Made by a program: the position numbers and the translations under genes. This document shows, one piece after another, positions 26,345-34,881 of a stretch of 64,000 nucleotides of DNA (position 1 is its first letter; the number at the start of each line of letters is the position of its first letter). The stretch covers positions 29,303-93,302 of the forward strand of contig NZ_AOID01000047.1 of NCBI RefSeq assembly GCF_000337195.1, given 5' to 3'. Origin of the DNA: Natrinema versiforme JCM 10478. GTDB taxonomy: Archaea > Halobacteriota > Halobacteria > Halobacteriales > Natrialbaceae. The notes beneath the pieces were generated by a model. That model ran no database searches. It had not been told where the DNA came from and saw nothing but the letters and a program-made list of their open reading frames with translations.

Positions 26345-28034
26345 GAGCAACACCTCGTGCGACCGGCGCGTCCGCGTCTTGCATGATCGACCGAAGCTGC
26401 CCGTTGTCGACGCCGCGACACCACTCGTAGAACTCCTCTTCGTCGTCGCGGTCCGCGGAGTAGGCCTCGAACAGCTGTTCGAGGGCCGGGATCACGGCGT
26501 CGGCGGGGACGGCGCTCTCGACCCAGTCGAGGAACTCGTTGTCGGCACCGAGCGAGCCGCCGAGGCCGAAGTCCATCCCTTCGACGATGTTGTCGCCCTC
26601 GGCGTTGGTGGAGTTCTCGTCCTCGAGTTTGACCGTCTCGCCCCGGAAACCGATGTCCGCGATCTGGGGCTGGGCACAGGAGGCCGAGCAGCCGGACATG
26701 TGCATCCGGATGGACTCGATGTCGTCGGGCACGTCGATGCGGTCATCGAGTTCGCGGGCCCAGCGCTTGGTGCGCTTTTTGGTCTCGATGATGGCGTAGT
26801 TACAGAACTCGTTGCCCGTACAGCCGACCGCGCCGCGGGAGAACGGCCCCGGATCGGGGCTGTACTCCTGTGCGAACGGTTCGGCCAGCAGGTCGTCGAC
26901 GTTCTCGTCGGGGATGTGGGTGATCAGGAAGTTCTGATCGGTTGCGAGGCGGACGGAGGCGTCCTCGGTCCCGTACTTCTCGGCGGCCCGGGCCGCCGCG
27001 GCGAACTCGTCGCCGCCCATGCGGCCGGCGATGACGTTGAAGCCGACGTAGTTGAGCCCGTCCTGTTTCTGCTCGTGGACGCCGACGTGGTCGCTCTGGT
27101 AGCCGACGGTCAGGTTCTCGCCGCCGGTGGGCAGGTCGATCTGACAGCGGTCGCGGACGGCTTCCTCGAACTTCTCGGGGCCCATCTGCTCGACGAGGTA
27201 CCGCATGCGGCAGACGCCGCGGTTGTTGCGGTCGCCCAGTTCCTTGAACGTCTGGGCGACGGCGCGGCAGAACTCGACGGTGTCTTCGGGTCGGATGAAG
27301 ACGTCGAGTTCCGAACCCATTCGCGGGCCGTCGGAGAGGCCGCCGCCGACGCGGGCGTGGAAGCCGTAGAGGTACTCACCGTCGATCTCCTTCTTCGCCG
27401 GGACGAGCCCGACGTCGTTGATCTGGGACTGCGCGCAGTCGTGGGCACAGCCGGTGATCGTGATCTTGAACTTCCGCGGGAGGTTGGCGTACTCGCGGTT
27501 CTCGGTGAAGAAGTCAGAGACCGCCTCGATGACTGGCTGTGCGTTGAAACACTCGTGGTCGTCGAGCCCGGCCGCGGGGCAGCCGAGGACGTTTCGGGCC
27601 GAGTCACCGCAGCCCTGCACCGTCGTCAGGCCGACCTCGTCGTAGCGCTCCCACATCTCGGGCACGTCCTCGACGCGGATCCAGTGTTTCTGGATGTCCT
27701 GTCGGGTCGTGATGTCGAGGTAGGCGTCGCCCCAGAGCTCGTTCTGTTCCTCGCCGCCGTACTCCTCGGGGGCGACTGCGAGGTCGTCGGTGACCTCGCC
27801 GATCACTTCTGCCTGCTCCGGCGTGAGCTTCCCGCCGGGGACCTTCGTCCGGATCATGAAGTAGCCCTCCTGCTTTTGGGCGTACATGCCGGCCCACTTC
27901 AGACGCTCCCACTCGCCGCCGCCGGCGCGCTCCTCGATTTCCTCGAAGGAGAGCTCCTCGTCGGCGTAGTCGTAGACATCGTCGATAACGTCGAGCGGGT
28001 GCTTGTTCTGCTTGTATTGTTCCGTCGTATTCAC
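26334..28034 (-). CDS. nirA: Siroheme nitrite/sulfite reductase
   Basis: 566 residues with the two pseudo-symmetric NiR/SiR halves. Cys405-x5-Cys411 (CTGNEFC) and Cys449-x3-Cys453 (CSASC) hold the coupled [4Fe-4S]-siroheme. The first half retains CAHDCAQSQINDVG. It does six-electron reduction of nitrite to ammonia or sulfite to sulfide. Sequence inspection alone does not separate the two, and the NirA name follows the usual haloarchaeal assignment. The start is GTG at 28034, with GAGGTG 6 nt upstream, set within a hairpin and overlapping the stop of a 26-codon leader ORF (GTGA). Confidence 0.9.
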   Translation of the reverse strand: MNTTEQYKQNKHPLDVIDDVYDYADEELSFEEIEERAGGGEWERLKWAGMYAQKQEGYFMIRTKVPGGKLTPEQAEVIGEVTDDLAVAPEEYGGEEQNELWGDAYLDITTRQDIQKHWIRVEDVPEMWERYDEVGLTTVQGCGDSARNVLGCPAAGLDDHECFNAQPVIEAVSDFFTENREYANLPRKFKITITGCAHDCAQSQINDVGLVPAKKEIDGEYLYGFHARVGGGLSDGPRMGSELDVFIRPEDTVEFCRAVAQTFKELGDRNNRGVCRMRYLVEQMGPEKFEEAVRDRCQIDLPTGGENLTVGYQSDHVGVHEQKQDGLNYVGFNVIAGRMGGDEFAAAARAAEKYGTEDASVRLATDQNFLITHIPDENVDDLLAEPFAQEYSPDPGPFSRGAVGCTGNEFCNYAIIETKKRTKRWARELDDRIDVPDDIESIRMHMSGCSASCAQPQIADIGFRGETVKLEDENSTNAEGDNIVEGMDFGLGGSLGADNEFLDWVESAVPADAVIPALEQLFEAYSADRDDEEEFYEWCRGVDNGQLRSIMQDADAPVARGVAHGD

Positions 28035-28111
28035 GCGAACCACCTCGTGGTTCGTGCGGAGCCGGAAGTACCTACGCTTTCGGCGTTCTGCGTGCTCTTT
28101 TGAAGGCCCAT
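28031..28111 (-). CDS. 26-residue leader mini-ORF upstream of the siroheme reductase
   Basis: ATG at 28111 starts 26 codons (MGLQKSTQ ... RTTRWFA) whose TGA overlaps the reductase start as GTGA. A TATA-like GTATAG (minus strand, 28139-28144) predicts transcription starting near 28115, so this ORF would be read as a leaderless message. Its last codons form the right arm of the hairpin that covers the reductase ribosome site. The product is unlike any protein I know. The geometry suggests a cis-acting leader. Confidence 0.55.
   Translation of the reverse strand: MGLQKSTQNAESVGTSGSARTTRWFA
28036..28054 (-). promoter_or_regulatory. Hairpin covering the ribosome-binding site of the siroheme reductase
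   Basis: CGAACCAC / GTGGTTCG, perfect 8-bp arms with loop GAG in the transcript. The Shine-Dalgarno GAGGTG spans the loop and the first bases of the 3' arm, two bases from the GTG start. Folding would hide the site; a ribosome finishing the leader ORF would melt it. Confidence 0.6.
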
Positions 28112-28138
28112 TGTTTAGCGGGTAATACCACCCCACAC

Positions 28139-28144
28139 CTATAC
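28139..28144 (-). promoter_or_regulatory. TATA-like element for the leader/siroheme reductase/FrhB transcript
   Basis: GTATAG on the minus strand, about 26 nt before the expected start at 28115. The palindrome GGTAATACC (28121-28129) between it and the start is a possible operator. A related ATATTACCCC lies at 28192-28201. The rest up to 28347 shows no gene. Confidence 0.4.
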
Positions 28145-28347
28145 ACCCCCGTAACTCGGCGAATCATGACGTTGGTCGTTTTCACCGGAAAATATTACCC
28201 CATCATTCGGCTATCGACGACGGTGCCGACGAAAAACCGCCGGCAGACGTGGGAACGCGCCCTCGAGGACCACTGCCGGTGATATATGCGTCGATTATTC
28301 CGGCAACAATGACCTGTAACGACGGACCACACTGACTGCGCGAGCCC

Positions 28348-28980
28348 TCAGTCGAAACACGCGACGAGGTCGCCCTGGGTACGTGGGTCGGGATCGACCG
28401 CCAGCCCCTCGGTCACGCCGTTGTACCGCGCTCGGAGCAGCAGCCGCTCATCGAGATAGTAGGTGACCCGGATGTTCCACTCGTCGCGCGGGGTGACGGC
28501 GTTTGGTTGCGTCTCCATTGTCAGGTCGTACCGGAGCGCTACCAACACGGCCTCTCGGTTCGTCTCCGATTCGATCGGGATCGTTCGATATCCCGTTCGC
28601 TGCAGGTCGAAGGTTCGCGTCGCGGACTGGTACCGGTCGAGAAACGCGTTCCGTCGATACGCTCGTTCGAACGCCGTCACGTACCGGCTCGCACCGTACA
28701 CCAGCGACGACACGCTTTCCGGCGACTTGCCGTCCTCGCCGGCACTCGTCTTCCACGGTGGCGACGGGTACGCTCGAGGCTCGAGTGCGTCCTCGTCGGT
28801 CGTCGGGTCGGGTTCGGGGCGATCGACGTCGCTGCACTCGTATTGGTCCGCGGGGACGAGTCCGTCCGCGAGATCCGTCCCGGACACGCCGCTCGAGTCG
28901 TACTCGAACCCGCCCGTCCCGACCGCTGCGGTCGTCGCTATCGACGCGAGAAGCGTTCGCCGAGAGCGAGGGCGGTTCAT
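28348..28980 (-). CDS. Predicted Tat-exported protein of unknown function
   Basis: 210 residues. NRPRSRRTLLASIATTAAVGTGG is a twin-arginine-like signal (RR, then an Ala/Thr hydrophobic core) of the type most haloarchaeal secreted proteins use. The mature part is acidic, with an Asp/Glu/Pro-rich stretch (residues 40-85) and a beta-rich C-terminal domain containing WNIRVTYYLDERLLLRARYNG. I do not recognise a family. It stands alone, divergent from nothing nearby. Confidence 0.7.
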   Translation of the reverse strand: MNRPRSRRTLLASIATTAAVGTGGFEYDSSGVSGTDLADGLVPADQYECSDVDRPEPDPTTDEDALEPRAYPSPPWKTSAGEDGKSPESVSSLVYGASRYVTAFERAYRRNAFLDRYQSATRTFDLQRTGYRTIPIESETNREAVLVALRYDLTMETQPNAVTPRDEWNIRVTYYLDERLLLRARYNGVTEGLAVDPDPRTQGDLVACFD

Positions 28981-29045
28981 ACGACAACTTCTCAGACGGA
29001 TAATAAGTGTCTTCTGAAATCACGGACCGTTGACGGGACTGGGCG

Positions 29046-30701
29046 CTAGTCCTCGTCGGCCAGCAGCCGGTCGATCATCTCGTCGGGGTCGAACCGCTCT
29101 AAGTCGTCATAGCCCTGTCCGACGCCGAGGAACAGGATCGGTTTCCCGGTGACGTGGGCGACCGAGATGGCCGCACCGCCGTTGGAGTCGGCGTCGGCTT
29201 TCGTCAGGATCGCGCCGTCGATTTCGGCGGCGTCGTTGAACTCGCGGGCGCGATTGACCGCGTCCTGTCCGGCGACGGCCTCGTCGACGAACAGCGTCAT
29301 GTTGGGGTCGACGACGCGGCCGATCTTCTCGAGTTGGTCCATCAGGCCCTCGTTGGTGTGGAGCCGACCCGCCGTGTCGCCGAGGACGACGTCGATGTCG
29401 TTTGCCTCGGCGTACTCGACGGCGTCGTACAGTACCGCCGCCGGGTCGCCGCCCTGCTCGTGGCTAATACACTTCGTGTCGAGCGCGTCGGCATGTTCTT
29501 GGATCTGCTCGTTGGCCCCGGCGCGGTAGGTGTCGCCGTTTGCCATCACCGTCGAGTAGCCCCGTTCCTCGAAGTAGCGGCTCATCTTGGCGATCGAGGT
29601 GGTCTTCCCGACGCCGTTGACGCCGGTGAAGATGATGGTCACGGGCTTGTCCTCGATTGCGATGCGCTCGTCGAAGTCGAACTGCCCGACGCTGATCACG
29701 TCGTAGATCGCGTTGTGCAGCGCCTCCTCGACGACCTCGCCGGTCGAGGTCGTAAACGTCCGCGTCTCGCCGACCAGTTCGTCGCGGATGTTGTCGAGGA
29801 TCTCCTCGGCGACGCCCATCTCGACGTCGCTCGAGAGCAGGGCCATCTCGAGTTCGTGGAGCGGGCCCTCAAGGTCCTCCTCCTCGATGACGAACTTCCC
29901 CTTGACGAGGGATTTGGCCTTGGCACCGAAGCCGGTGCTGCCGTCGTCGGCTTCCTCGGTTGCGTCGGCAGCCGCGGTGTCGGGCGACGGCTCGTCGTCG
30001 GCCGCGACATCGTCGGTCGCCGTCTCGTCGGGAGTCGGCTCGCTGGGCGTCGCCGTGTCGGCCGACGCGTCGTCCGCGGTCGCCGTCTCGGCGGCCGCCT
30101 CGTCGACGGCGGGCGTCTCGGCCGGCTCCTCGTCCGGAGTCTCGTCGTCCGTCTCCGTCTCTGTGTCGTCCGACGAGCCCGAAAAGAGGGATCGCGCTCG
30201 AGCACCGATCCCGGTCCGTCCGCCGTCATCGGCGTCGTCCTCGGTCTCGTCGACTTCCTCAGCCTCGTTGGCTTCGTCGGGAGCCGCCGCATCGGGTTCC
30301 TCCGCGTCGGATACGTCCGCCGCGGACGGCTCCGCTTCGTCGGACTCGAGGGAATCGGAATCGGCCGCCGGTTCCTGCCCCGCAGACTCGGCTGCATCCG
30401 CGGTCGCAGACTCGGTCGTCGCTCCCGTCTCTGATTCCGGTTCGGAGTCGGACTCTAACTCCGTCTCCGGTTCCACGTCGGCCGTCGCCTGGGCCGCCGA
30501 GTCGGCGGACTCGGCCGCCGCCGGTTGAGCGGTAGTATCGGTCGCTTCCGCGTCCGCCGAGGCCGCCGCTGTGTCCGGCTCGACCGCCTCGAGCTCCTCG
30601 TCCTCGAGGTCGTCCTCGTCGACTTCCTCGACGTTCTCCTCGGCGGCTTCTTCCGCGTCGTCGCGGAAGCTACCGAGCTTGTCCTTCAGGTTGTCGAACA
30701 T
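29046..30701 (-). CDS. ftsY: Signal recognition particle receptor FtsY
   Basis: 551 residues. About 260 N-terminal residues are extremely Asp/Glu/Ala-rich low-complexity sequence. The NG domain follows: an N-domain helix bundle (LEMALLSSDVEMGVAEEIL), then G1 TGVNGVGKTTSIAKM, the DTYRAGANEQ insertion box, DTAGRLH and TKADADSNGG. It binds SRP54 at the membrane. The long acidic A-region is a halophile form of the membrane-contact domain. It is the last gene of the L20a-pfdA-ftsY operon, 28 bp after pfdA. Confidence 0.96.
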   Translation of the reverse strand: MFDNLKDKLGSFRDDAEEAAEENVEEVDEDDLEDEELEAVEPDTAAASADAEATDTTAQPAAAESADSAAQATADVEPETELESDSEPESETGATTESATADAAESAGQEPAADSDSLESDEAEPSAADVSDAEEPDAAAPDEANEAEEVDETEDDADDGGRTGIGARARSLFSGSSDDTETETDDETPDEEPAETPAVDEAAAETATADDASADTATPSEPTPDETATDDVAADDEPSPDTAAADATEEADDGSTGFGAKAKSLVKGKFVIEEEDLEGPLHELEMALLSSDVEMGVAEEILDNIRDELVGETRTFTTSTGEVVEEALHNAIYDVISVGQFDFDERIAIEDKPVTIIFTGVNGVGKTTSIAKMSRYFEERGYSTVMANGDTYRAGANEQIQEHADALDTKCISHEQGGDPAAVLYDAVEYAEANDIDVVLGDTAGRLHTNEGLMDQLEKIGRVVDPNMTLFVDEAVAGQDAVNRAREFNDAAEIDGAILTKADADSNGGAAISVAHVTGKPILFLGVGQGYDDLERFDPDEMIDRLLADED

Positions 30702-30729
30702 GGGTATCGATGGGAGTCCCTACGCCGCG

Positions 30730-31176
30730 TTATTCGTCGGGCTGGCCCTGGCCCATGCCCTGCATCTGCTGTTGCATCGCCTGCTGTTGGAGCTGCTGGG
30801 CCTGCTGCTCGAGCTCGCTACTCTCGGTCTCGAGTTCGGCGATCTCCTCGTTGAGTTCGTCGATCTGGTCGTCGAGGTGCTCTTTCTTGTTCTCGAGGGC
30901 GTCGACGGCGTCGTCTTCCTCGAACTCCGCGGCGTAATCGGCACCGAGATCGACGATGACCTCGTCGATGTTCTCGATCGTCGTTCGGAGGTACGCGCCG
31001 CCGCCGAGGGGCATCTGCACCGTCGAGCCGGTCTCGAGCGAGCCGAGCGCTTCGATGGCCTCGTCGACTTCGGTCTTCTCCTGCTGGACGGCCTCGACGT
31101 TCGCCTGAAGGCCTTCGATCTGTTCTTCGAGCTCCTGAAGCTCCTGGGACAGTTGCTGTAGTTGCTGCTGACTCAT
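30730..31176 (-). CDS. pfdA: Prefoldin subunit alpha
   Basis: 148 residues. Two long coiled-coil helices (residues 1-50 and 88-140) flank a beta hairpin region (STVQMPLGGGAYLRTTI), the alpha-type prefoldin layout. With beta subunits it forms the hexameric jellyfish chaperone. The start at 31176 overlaps the L20a stop (ATGA). The C-terminal tail is Gln/Met-rich. Confidence 0.95.
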   Translation of the reverse strand: MSQQQLQQLSQELQELEEQIEGLQANVEAVQQEKTEVDEAIEALGSLETGSTVQMPLGGGAYLRTTIENIDEVIVDLGADYAAEFEEDDAVDALENKKEHLDDQIDELNEEIAELETESSELEQQAQQLQQQAMQQQMQGMGQGQPDE

Positions 31177-31349
31177 TGTTGGGTTACCTCCTCGAGTTCG
31201 ATTTCGGTACGCTTGAGCCCGTGCTGGCTGCCGAGCTGGGTGTAGGTGTGTTCGCGGGCGACGTTCTCGTTTTCGGCGTCGATCGACGTCTCGAATTCCG
31301 CGAAGCCGTCGCGGCTCTTGAACCGACCACTGACCGTAAATTGACTCAT
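31173..31349 (-). CDS. rpl20A: Large-subunit ribosomal protein L20a (LX/L18Ae)
   Basis: 58 residues, MSQFTVSGRFKSRDGFAEFE..., ending with LKRTEIELEEV. The length and beta-alpha-beta pattern match the archaeal LX protein. It is first in a three-gene operon with pfdA (4-nt overlap) and ftsY. Confidence 0.93.
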   Translation of the reverse strand: MSQFTVSGRFKSRDGFAEFETSIDAENENVAREHTYTQLGSQHGLKRTEIELEEVTQQ

Positions 31350-31500
31350 GTCTCTCCATCCGGCAGGCAGTCGGAAGAATCTTCCCTTCCCATTCGGAGG
31401 GCCGTATCCTCCACGGGATGTCGAGAGACCTGCTCCGGTCGCCGGTTTCCCGACGAGCGGAGGCTCAACGATTTTACCGCGCCGGATCGAAGCCGGGAGC

Positions 31501-31812
31501 ATGAGCGAACTCGAGCCCGGCGAGTTGTTGCCGAGCGATCGAATGCAGAGTCAGGTCGTCGACGGGGAGGTCACACAGATCCACCGCGGCCACCAGTACG
31601 CCGAGGAAGGCGATACGTTCGCGATCGACGGGACGATCTTCGAAGTGACCGACATCCGCGAGCGCACGCTCGGGGATCTGACCGACGAGGACGCACGGGC
31701 CGAAGGGATGGAGAATTTGGAGGCTTACGAGCGACTGCTTGAGCGCGCCCACGAGGACTTCGAGTGGGACGACGACAGCGAGGTCATGTTACACCGGTTC
31801 GAGCAGCGATAA
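31501..31812 (+). CDS. ASCH-domain protein
   Basis: 103 residues with the ASCH fold pattern: LLPSDRMQSQVVDGEVTQIHRGHQYAEEGDTFAIDG, then a long helix ending YERLLERAHEDFEWDDDSEVMLHRFE. ASCH domains resemble PUA and are thought to bind RNA, and some act as N4-acetylcytidine amidohydrolases. The gene lies on the opposite strand, inside an otherwise conserved ribosome/secretion gene cluster. The ATG at 31501 begins the homologous part. Confidence 0.78.
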   Translation: MSELEPGELLPSDRMQSQVVDGEVTQIHRGHQYAEEGDTFAIDGTIFEVTDIRERTLGDLTDEDARAEGMENLEAYERLLERAHEDFEWDDDSEVMLHRFEQR

Positions 31813-31964
31813 GGAGCGGAGAAATCGAGAGCAAGCGAATCGGGTTCAGTCCCCAAACCGGGAGCCGGCGTGGGTGTCGCCGCCCGCGGCGAGCGATGCC
31901 GCTCGAGTCGGAGTACGGATCACGCCGAGAAACGGACGCCGCCGAGAAATCGACCGGCAGCGAC

Positions 31965-32630
31965 TCAGTCGAGATAGCCCAGCGCGTCTTCTATCCGGCC
32001 CAGTTCGGGCCCGGTCGTGTCCTCGCCGACCACGTAGCCGGCCTCGTTTGCGATCAGCCCGGAGCCGACGAGCGGCGCGCCGTAGTTGACCGTGCCGACG
32101 TCGGCTCGGACGTCTAAGGCGTCTTCGAGGACGTCGAGTTCCTCGTCGGTCGCTTTCGGGTGACAGAGCACGCCGGTGTTCGTCGCCACCGCGGCGGTAC
32201 CGACGGTCCTGACTCCGGCGAGGTCGCCGCGTTCGATCGGCACCTCGAGCGTGTCCTTGACGATCTGGGTCGCCTCGCGGGGCAGGTCCGGATGGACGTA
32301 GGCCCCGTAGTCGTTCGCGAGCACGACGTTGCCGGCGGCGTTGATGTTGCCCGGCAACTCGGTGACGGGTACCTCGACCGATTCCTCGAGGGCCTCGCGT
32401 TCGTACTCGAGGACTCGAGAGCTGACGAGCAGCCCGTTTTCGTTACCCGTAGCTAGCGCGCCGACCGTCGAGGACCCGCCGACGGTCGTCTGGATGGCGG
32501 GCACCTCGAGTTCGTCGGACAGGTCGGCGGCAACGTCGTCGTCGACGTCGTGGCGAACGAGTACGCACGAGTCGGTCGCACGGGCGAAGACGCCGACGTA
32601 GGCCGACCCGGCGAATGCGAGGCGCTGCAA
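31965..32630 (-). CDS. tif6: Translation initiation factor IF-6 (ribosome anti-association factor)
   Basis: 221 residues. It has five repeats of the pentein fold, with family blocks [37 protein letters not shown] and [17 protein letters not shown]. It binds the large subunit and prevents premature joining. The start appears to be TTG at 32630, 2 bp beyond the L31e stop. No ATG is available near the conserved N-terminus ([14 protein letters not shown]). Confidence 0.96.
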   Translation of the reverse strand: MQRLAFAGSAYVGVFARATDSCVLVRHDVDDDVAADLSDELEVPAIQTTVGGSSTVGALATGNENGLLVSSRVLEYEREALEESVEVPVTELPGNINAAGNVVLANDYGAYVHPDLPREATQIVKDTLEVPIERGDLAGVRTVGTAAVATNTGVLCHPKATDEELDVLEDALDVRADVGTVNYGAPLVGSGLIANEAGYVVGEDTTGPELGRIEDALGYLD

Positions 32631-32632
32631 GT

Positions 32633-32911
32633 TTAGTCTGCGACCTCGGCCTCGACGACGGCTTCACCCTCTTCGTCGAAGCGGGCTGCGCGGACGCGCA
32701 GCTTTCGCGGCGGGTTCGAGCGCCCGTTCGACCAGACTTCCTCGTTGATCGAGGGGTCCAGACGGATGGCGTCCTCGTCGACCGCGAAGTGTTTCGCGAG
32801 GTGCTCGCGGACCAGGCGCATCGCGTAGTCGGCGGCCTCGTGGTTGGCTCCCTTCTTGACGTCTCGCAGTGGAACGGTGACGACACGTTCCTCGAAATCA
32901 CTTGCACTCAT
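32633..32911 (-). CDS. rpl31e: Large-subunit ribosomal protein L31e
   Basis: 92 residues. [31 protein letters not shown] is the typical N-terminal half, and [28 protein letters not shown] is the C-terminus. It sits between L39e (2 bp) and IF-6 (2 bp) in a tight operon. Confidence 0.96.
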   Translation of the reverse strand: MSASDFEERVVTVPLRDVKKGANHEAADYAMRLVREHLAKHFAVDEDAIRLDPSINEEVWSNGRSNPPRKLRVRAARFDEEGEAVVEAEVAD

Positions 32912-32913
32912 CG

Positions 32914-33066
32914 TTATTCGTCGGTGTCGTTACGCCGCCAGTTGCGTCGCTTCGGGTTCCGCTGGACTTCCATGTCCGTCTTCATCATAACCCAGGCAGG
33001 CACGCGGCTGTTCTGATTCTCGAGTTTGGCAAGTCGCTTCTTCTTGCCCTTCGATTTCTTACCCAT
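32914..33066 (-). CDS. rpl39e: Large-subunit ribosomal protein L39e
   Basis: 50 residues starting [19 protein letters not shown], containing [23 protein letters not shown]. It is very basic, like all L39e, and lines the exit tunnel. The ATG at 33066 is standard; longer frames are spurious. First gene of the L39e-L31e-IF6 operon. Confidence 0.96.
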   Translation of the reverse strand: MGKKSKGKKKRLAKLENQNSRVPAWVMMKTDMEVQRNPKRRNWRRNDTDE

Positions 33067-33192
33067 AGTAGCCCGACGTAGCCCGTGCTGGCTTAAAATC
33101 TTGTCCATCTTGCAGGGGCAGCGGGGCGAAACGGCGACCGATCGGGCCGAATCGCCGGCGAAATCGCGATCGGATCGCCCACGAGAGCGGTC

Positions 33193-34176
33193 TCAGGGCT
33201 CGAATCGCCGCTCGAGAAACCGGGTAACCCCCTCGCACGTGGCGTCGCTGAGTTCGGTCGTGTAGGTCCAGTTTTCGATGCCGTCGGTGCCATCGTGGCG
33301 AACGAACCGGCTCCGATCGCAGCAGCCGGTACCGTGAAAACGGGTGCCGCCGCCGATCCGGTCCGGGCCGGCGTAGGCGGTCGCGATCGGCGACACCTCC
33401 AGCGTGTTCGCATCGGTCCGAACTGCCGTCCCGAGCTCGTGATCGCAGTATGCCTCACCGATCGACTCGACGATATCGTCCGGGAGAAACGTATGAATCG
33501 TCTCGTGGATCGCCATATTCCGTGTCACCGCCCTGGAGTCCCAGACCTCGGTCGCGCCGACGTTGGCGACCGTCTGTGCGTCGCCGCTTGCCCGTTCGTC
33601 ATCGCCGTCGCTGTCGGCGGTCACGCCGGTAAGAGAGTTCGGCGACAGTGTTCCCCCGTATCCGATCCGGTAATTCAGCGGCGACCAGCACAGGAGGGCG
33701 TGACAGGCCCGGCCGGTGAGCGCGTCGCGTTTCCGCAACCGCCCGCGAAACCGGTCGAGCAGTCCCTCAAGCGAGGGCAGCACGGCGTCGGTCGACAGCG
33801 GCGTCTCCGAGGGCGGAAACCGGATCGGATCGCCGCGCTCGACACTGATCTCGAGGGACTCGAGCCGTGCGCGCTCGCCGGCGTACGCGAGCACCTGGTC
33901 GAATGCCGCGTCGATGGCCGAAAACGCGTCGCGAAGCGGGGGCGGCCAGTCGCGACGCAGTTCCTCGAGGCCGTACCGCAGTCGGGCCTGCAGCGGTACA
34001 TGGCCGGGATAGACCCGGATGCGAACGGGCGCGTCGCCGCGATCGATCGCCGTCTCCGATGCGCCGACCGACGAGGCGAGCGCCGCGCCGCCGACCGCGG
34101 CGAGGGCCTCCCGCCGAGTGACCCGCCACCGACCGCCTGCGCGCTCGGTCGGCCCATCCTCGAGTCCGGAGCCCAT
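33193..34176 (-). CDS. Predicted Tat-exported HExxH metalloprotease-like protein
   Basis: 327 residues. VTRREALAAVGGAALASSVGA is a twin-arginine signal. In the mature protein, MAIHETIHTFLPDD has an HExxH zinc motif, and GEAYCDHELG 17 residues later offers a Glu or Asp/His as third ligand. A Cys pair (GTGCCDRS) follows near the end. It may be a secreted or surface zinc protease. No family comes to mind. The start at 34176 gives the signal peptide the right N-terminal position. Confidence 0.65.
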   Translation of the reverse strand: MGSGLEDGPTERAGGRWRVTRREALAAVGGAALASSVGASETAIDRGDAPVRIRVYPGHVPLQARLRYGLEELRRDWPPPLRDAFSAIDAAFDQVLAYAGERARLESLEISVERGDPIRFPPSETPLSTDAVLPSLEGLLDRFRGRLRKRDALTGRACHALLCWSPLNYRIGYGGTLSPNSLTGVTADSDGDDERASGDAQTVANVGATEVWDSRAVTRNMAIHETIHTFLPDDIVESIGEAYCDHELGTAVRTDANTLEVSPIATAYAGPDRIGGGTRFHGTGCCDRSRFVRHDGTDGIENWTYTTELSDATCEGVTRFLERRFEP

Positions 34177-34323
34177 GGTACCGGATTCGCTACGCCGAAC
34201 GCCGTCTTGATACCCCGGTCTGTATTTCTTGACTATCGCCCGGAGCGGCGGGGTAATGGTCACATTCGGGAGACTGTCGCTCTGCTAGAAACAGACGGGC
34301 GTGGCGAACGGAGGGGGACTCCG

Positions 34324-34881
34324 TCACTCGAGCGGGAACGATTCGACCGTCGAGTAGACCGGTCCCTCGTCCGTGAGCGTGCTCTCGGTCAGGCGGAGTT
34401 CCTCGACTCGCGTCTCGCCGACCGTCGGATCGCGCTCCCGGACGAGTTCCTGGACCAGTTCCTTCCCGCCGGCGTGTTCCATCCGCGCGAGCGTGACGTG
34501 AGGGGTGAAGTCGTGATCCTCGGCGTCGAACCCCATCGCCGTCGTCCGCTCTTCGATGGCCTCGTGGAGCCGCGTGAGTTCCTCGCCACCTTGTTCGACA
34601 CCCAGCCAGACGACGCTGATGTAGTCGGGACTCGGAAAGACGCCCAGCCCACCGTAGCGAACGGAAAAGGGGTCGATATCCGCATCCTCGACGGCGGCGG
34701 CGAGTTCCCGCTCGAGCGCGGGCAGTCGGTCCTCCTCGACGTCCCCGAGGAATTTCATCGTAATGTGGGCCTGCTCGGGGTCGGTGAAAGTGAGTCCGCT
34801 GGCGTCGGCGAACTCGTCTTGCAGGTCGGCGACCGGTTCCGCGAGGTCGTCGGGCAGGTCGACGCTGACGAACAGTCGCAT
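34324..34881 (-). CDS. thpR: RNA 2',3'-cyclic phosphodiesterase (LigT/ThpR)
   Basis: 185 residues with the two HxTx motifs of the 2H phosphoesterases: HITMKFLGD near residue 40 and HVTLARM near 130. MRLFVSVDLPDD is the typical N-terminus. The enzyme opens 2',3'-cyclic phosphates on RNA ends. Its biological target in archaea is not settled. Confidence 0.93.
   Translation of the reverse strand: MRLFVSVDLPDDLAEPVADLQDEFADASGLTFTDPEQAHITMKFLGDVEEDRLPALERELAAAVEDADIDPFSVRYGGLGVFPSPDYISVVWLGVEQGGEELTRLHEAIEERTTAMGFDAEDHDFTPHVTLARMEHAGGKELVQELVRERDPTVGETRVEELRLTESTLTDEGPVYSTVESFPLE

Noticed and set aside
24731-26386. 551-codon plus-strand frame opposite the FrhB-type gene
   Set aside because: Shadow of the real gene's codon periodicity; no domain or ribosome site.
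26022-28103. 693-codon open frame opposite the siroheme reductase and FrhB genes
   Set aside because: Mirror frame of a high-GC acidic gene; Val/Leu/Arg/Asp-rich without motifs. The opposite strand has unmistakable enzymes.
29154-30434. 426-codon frame opposite ftsY
   Set aside because: Caused by the GAX-rich acidic repeat of FtsY read in reverse.
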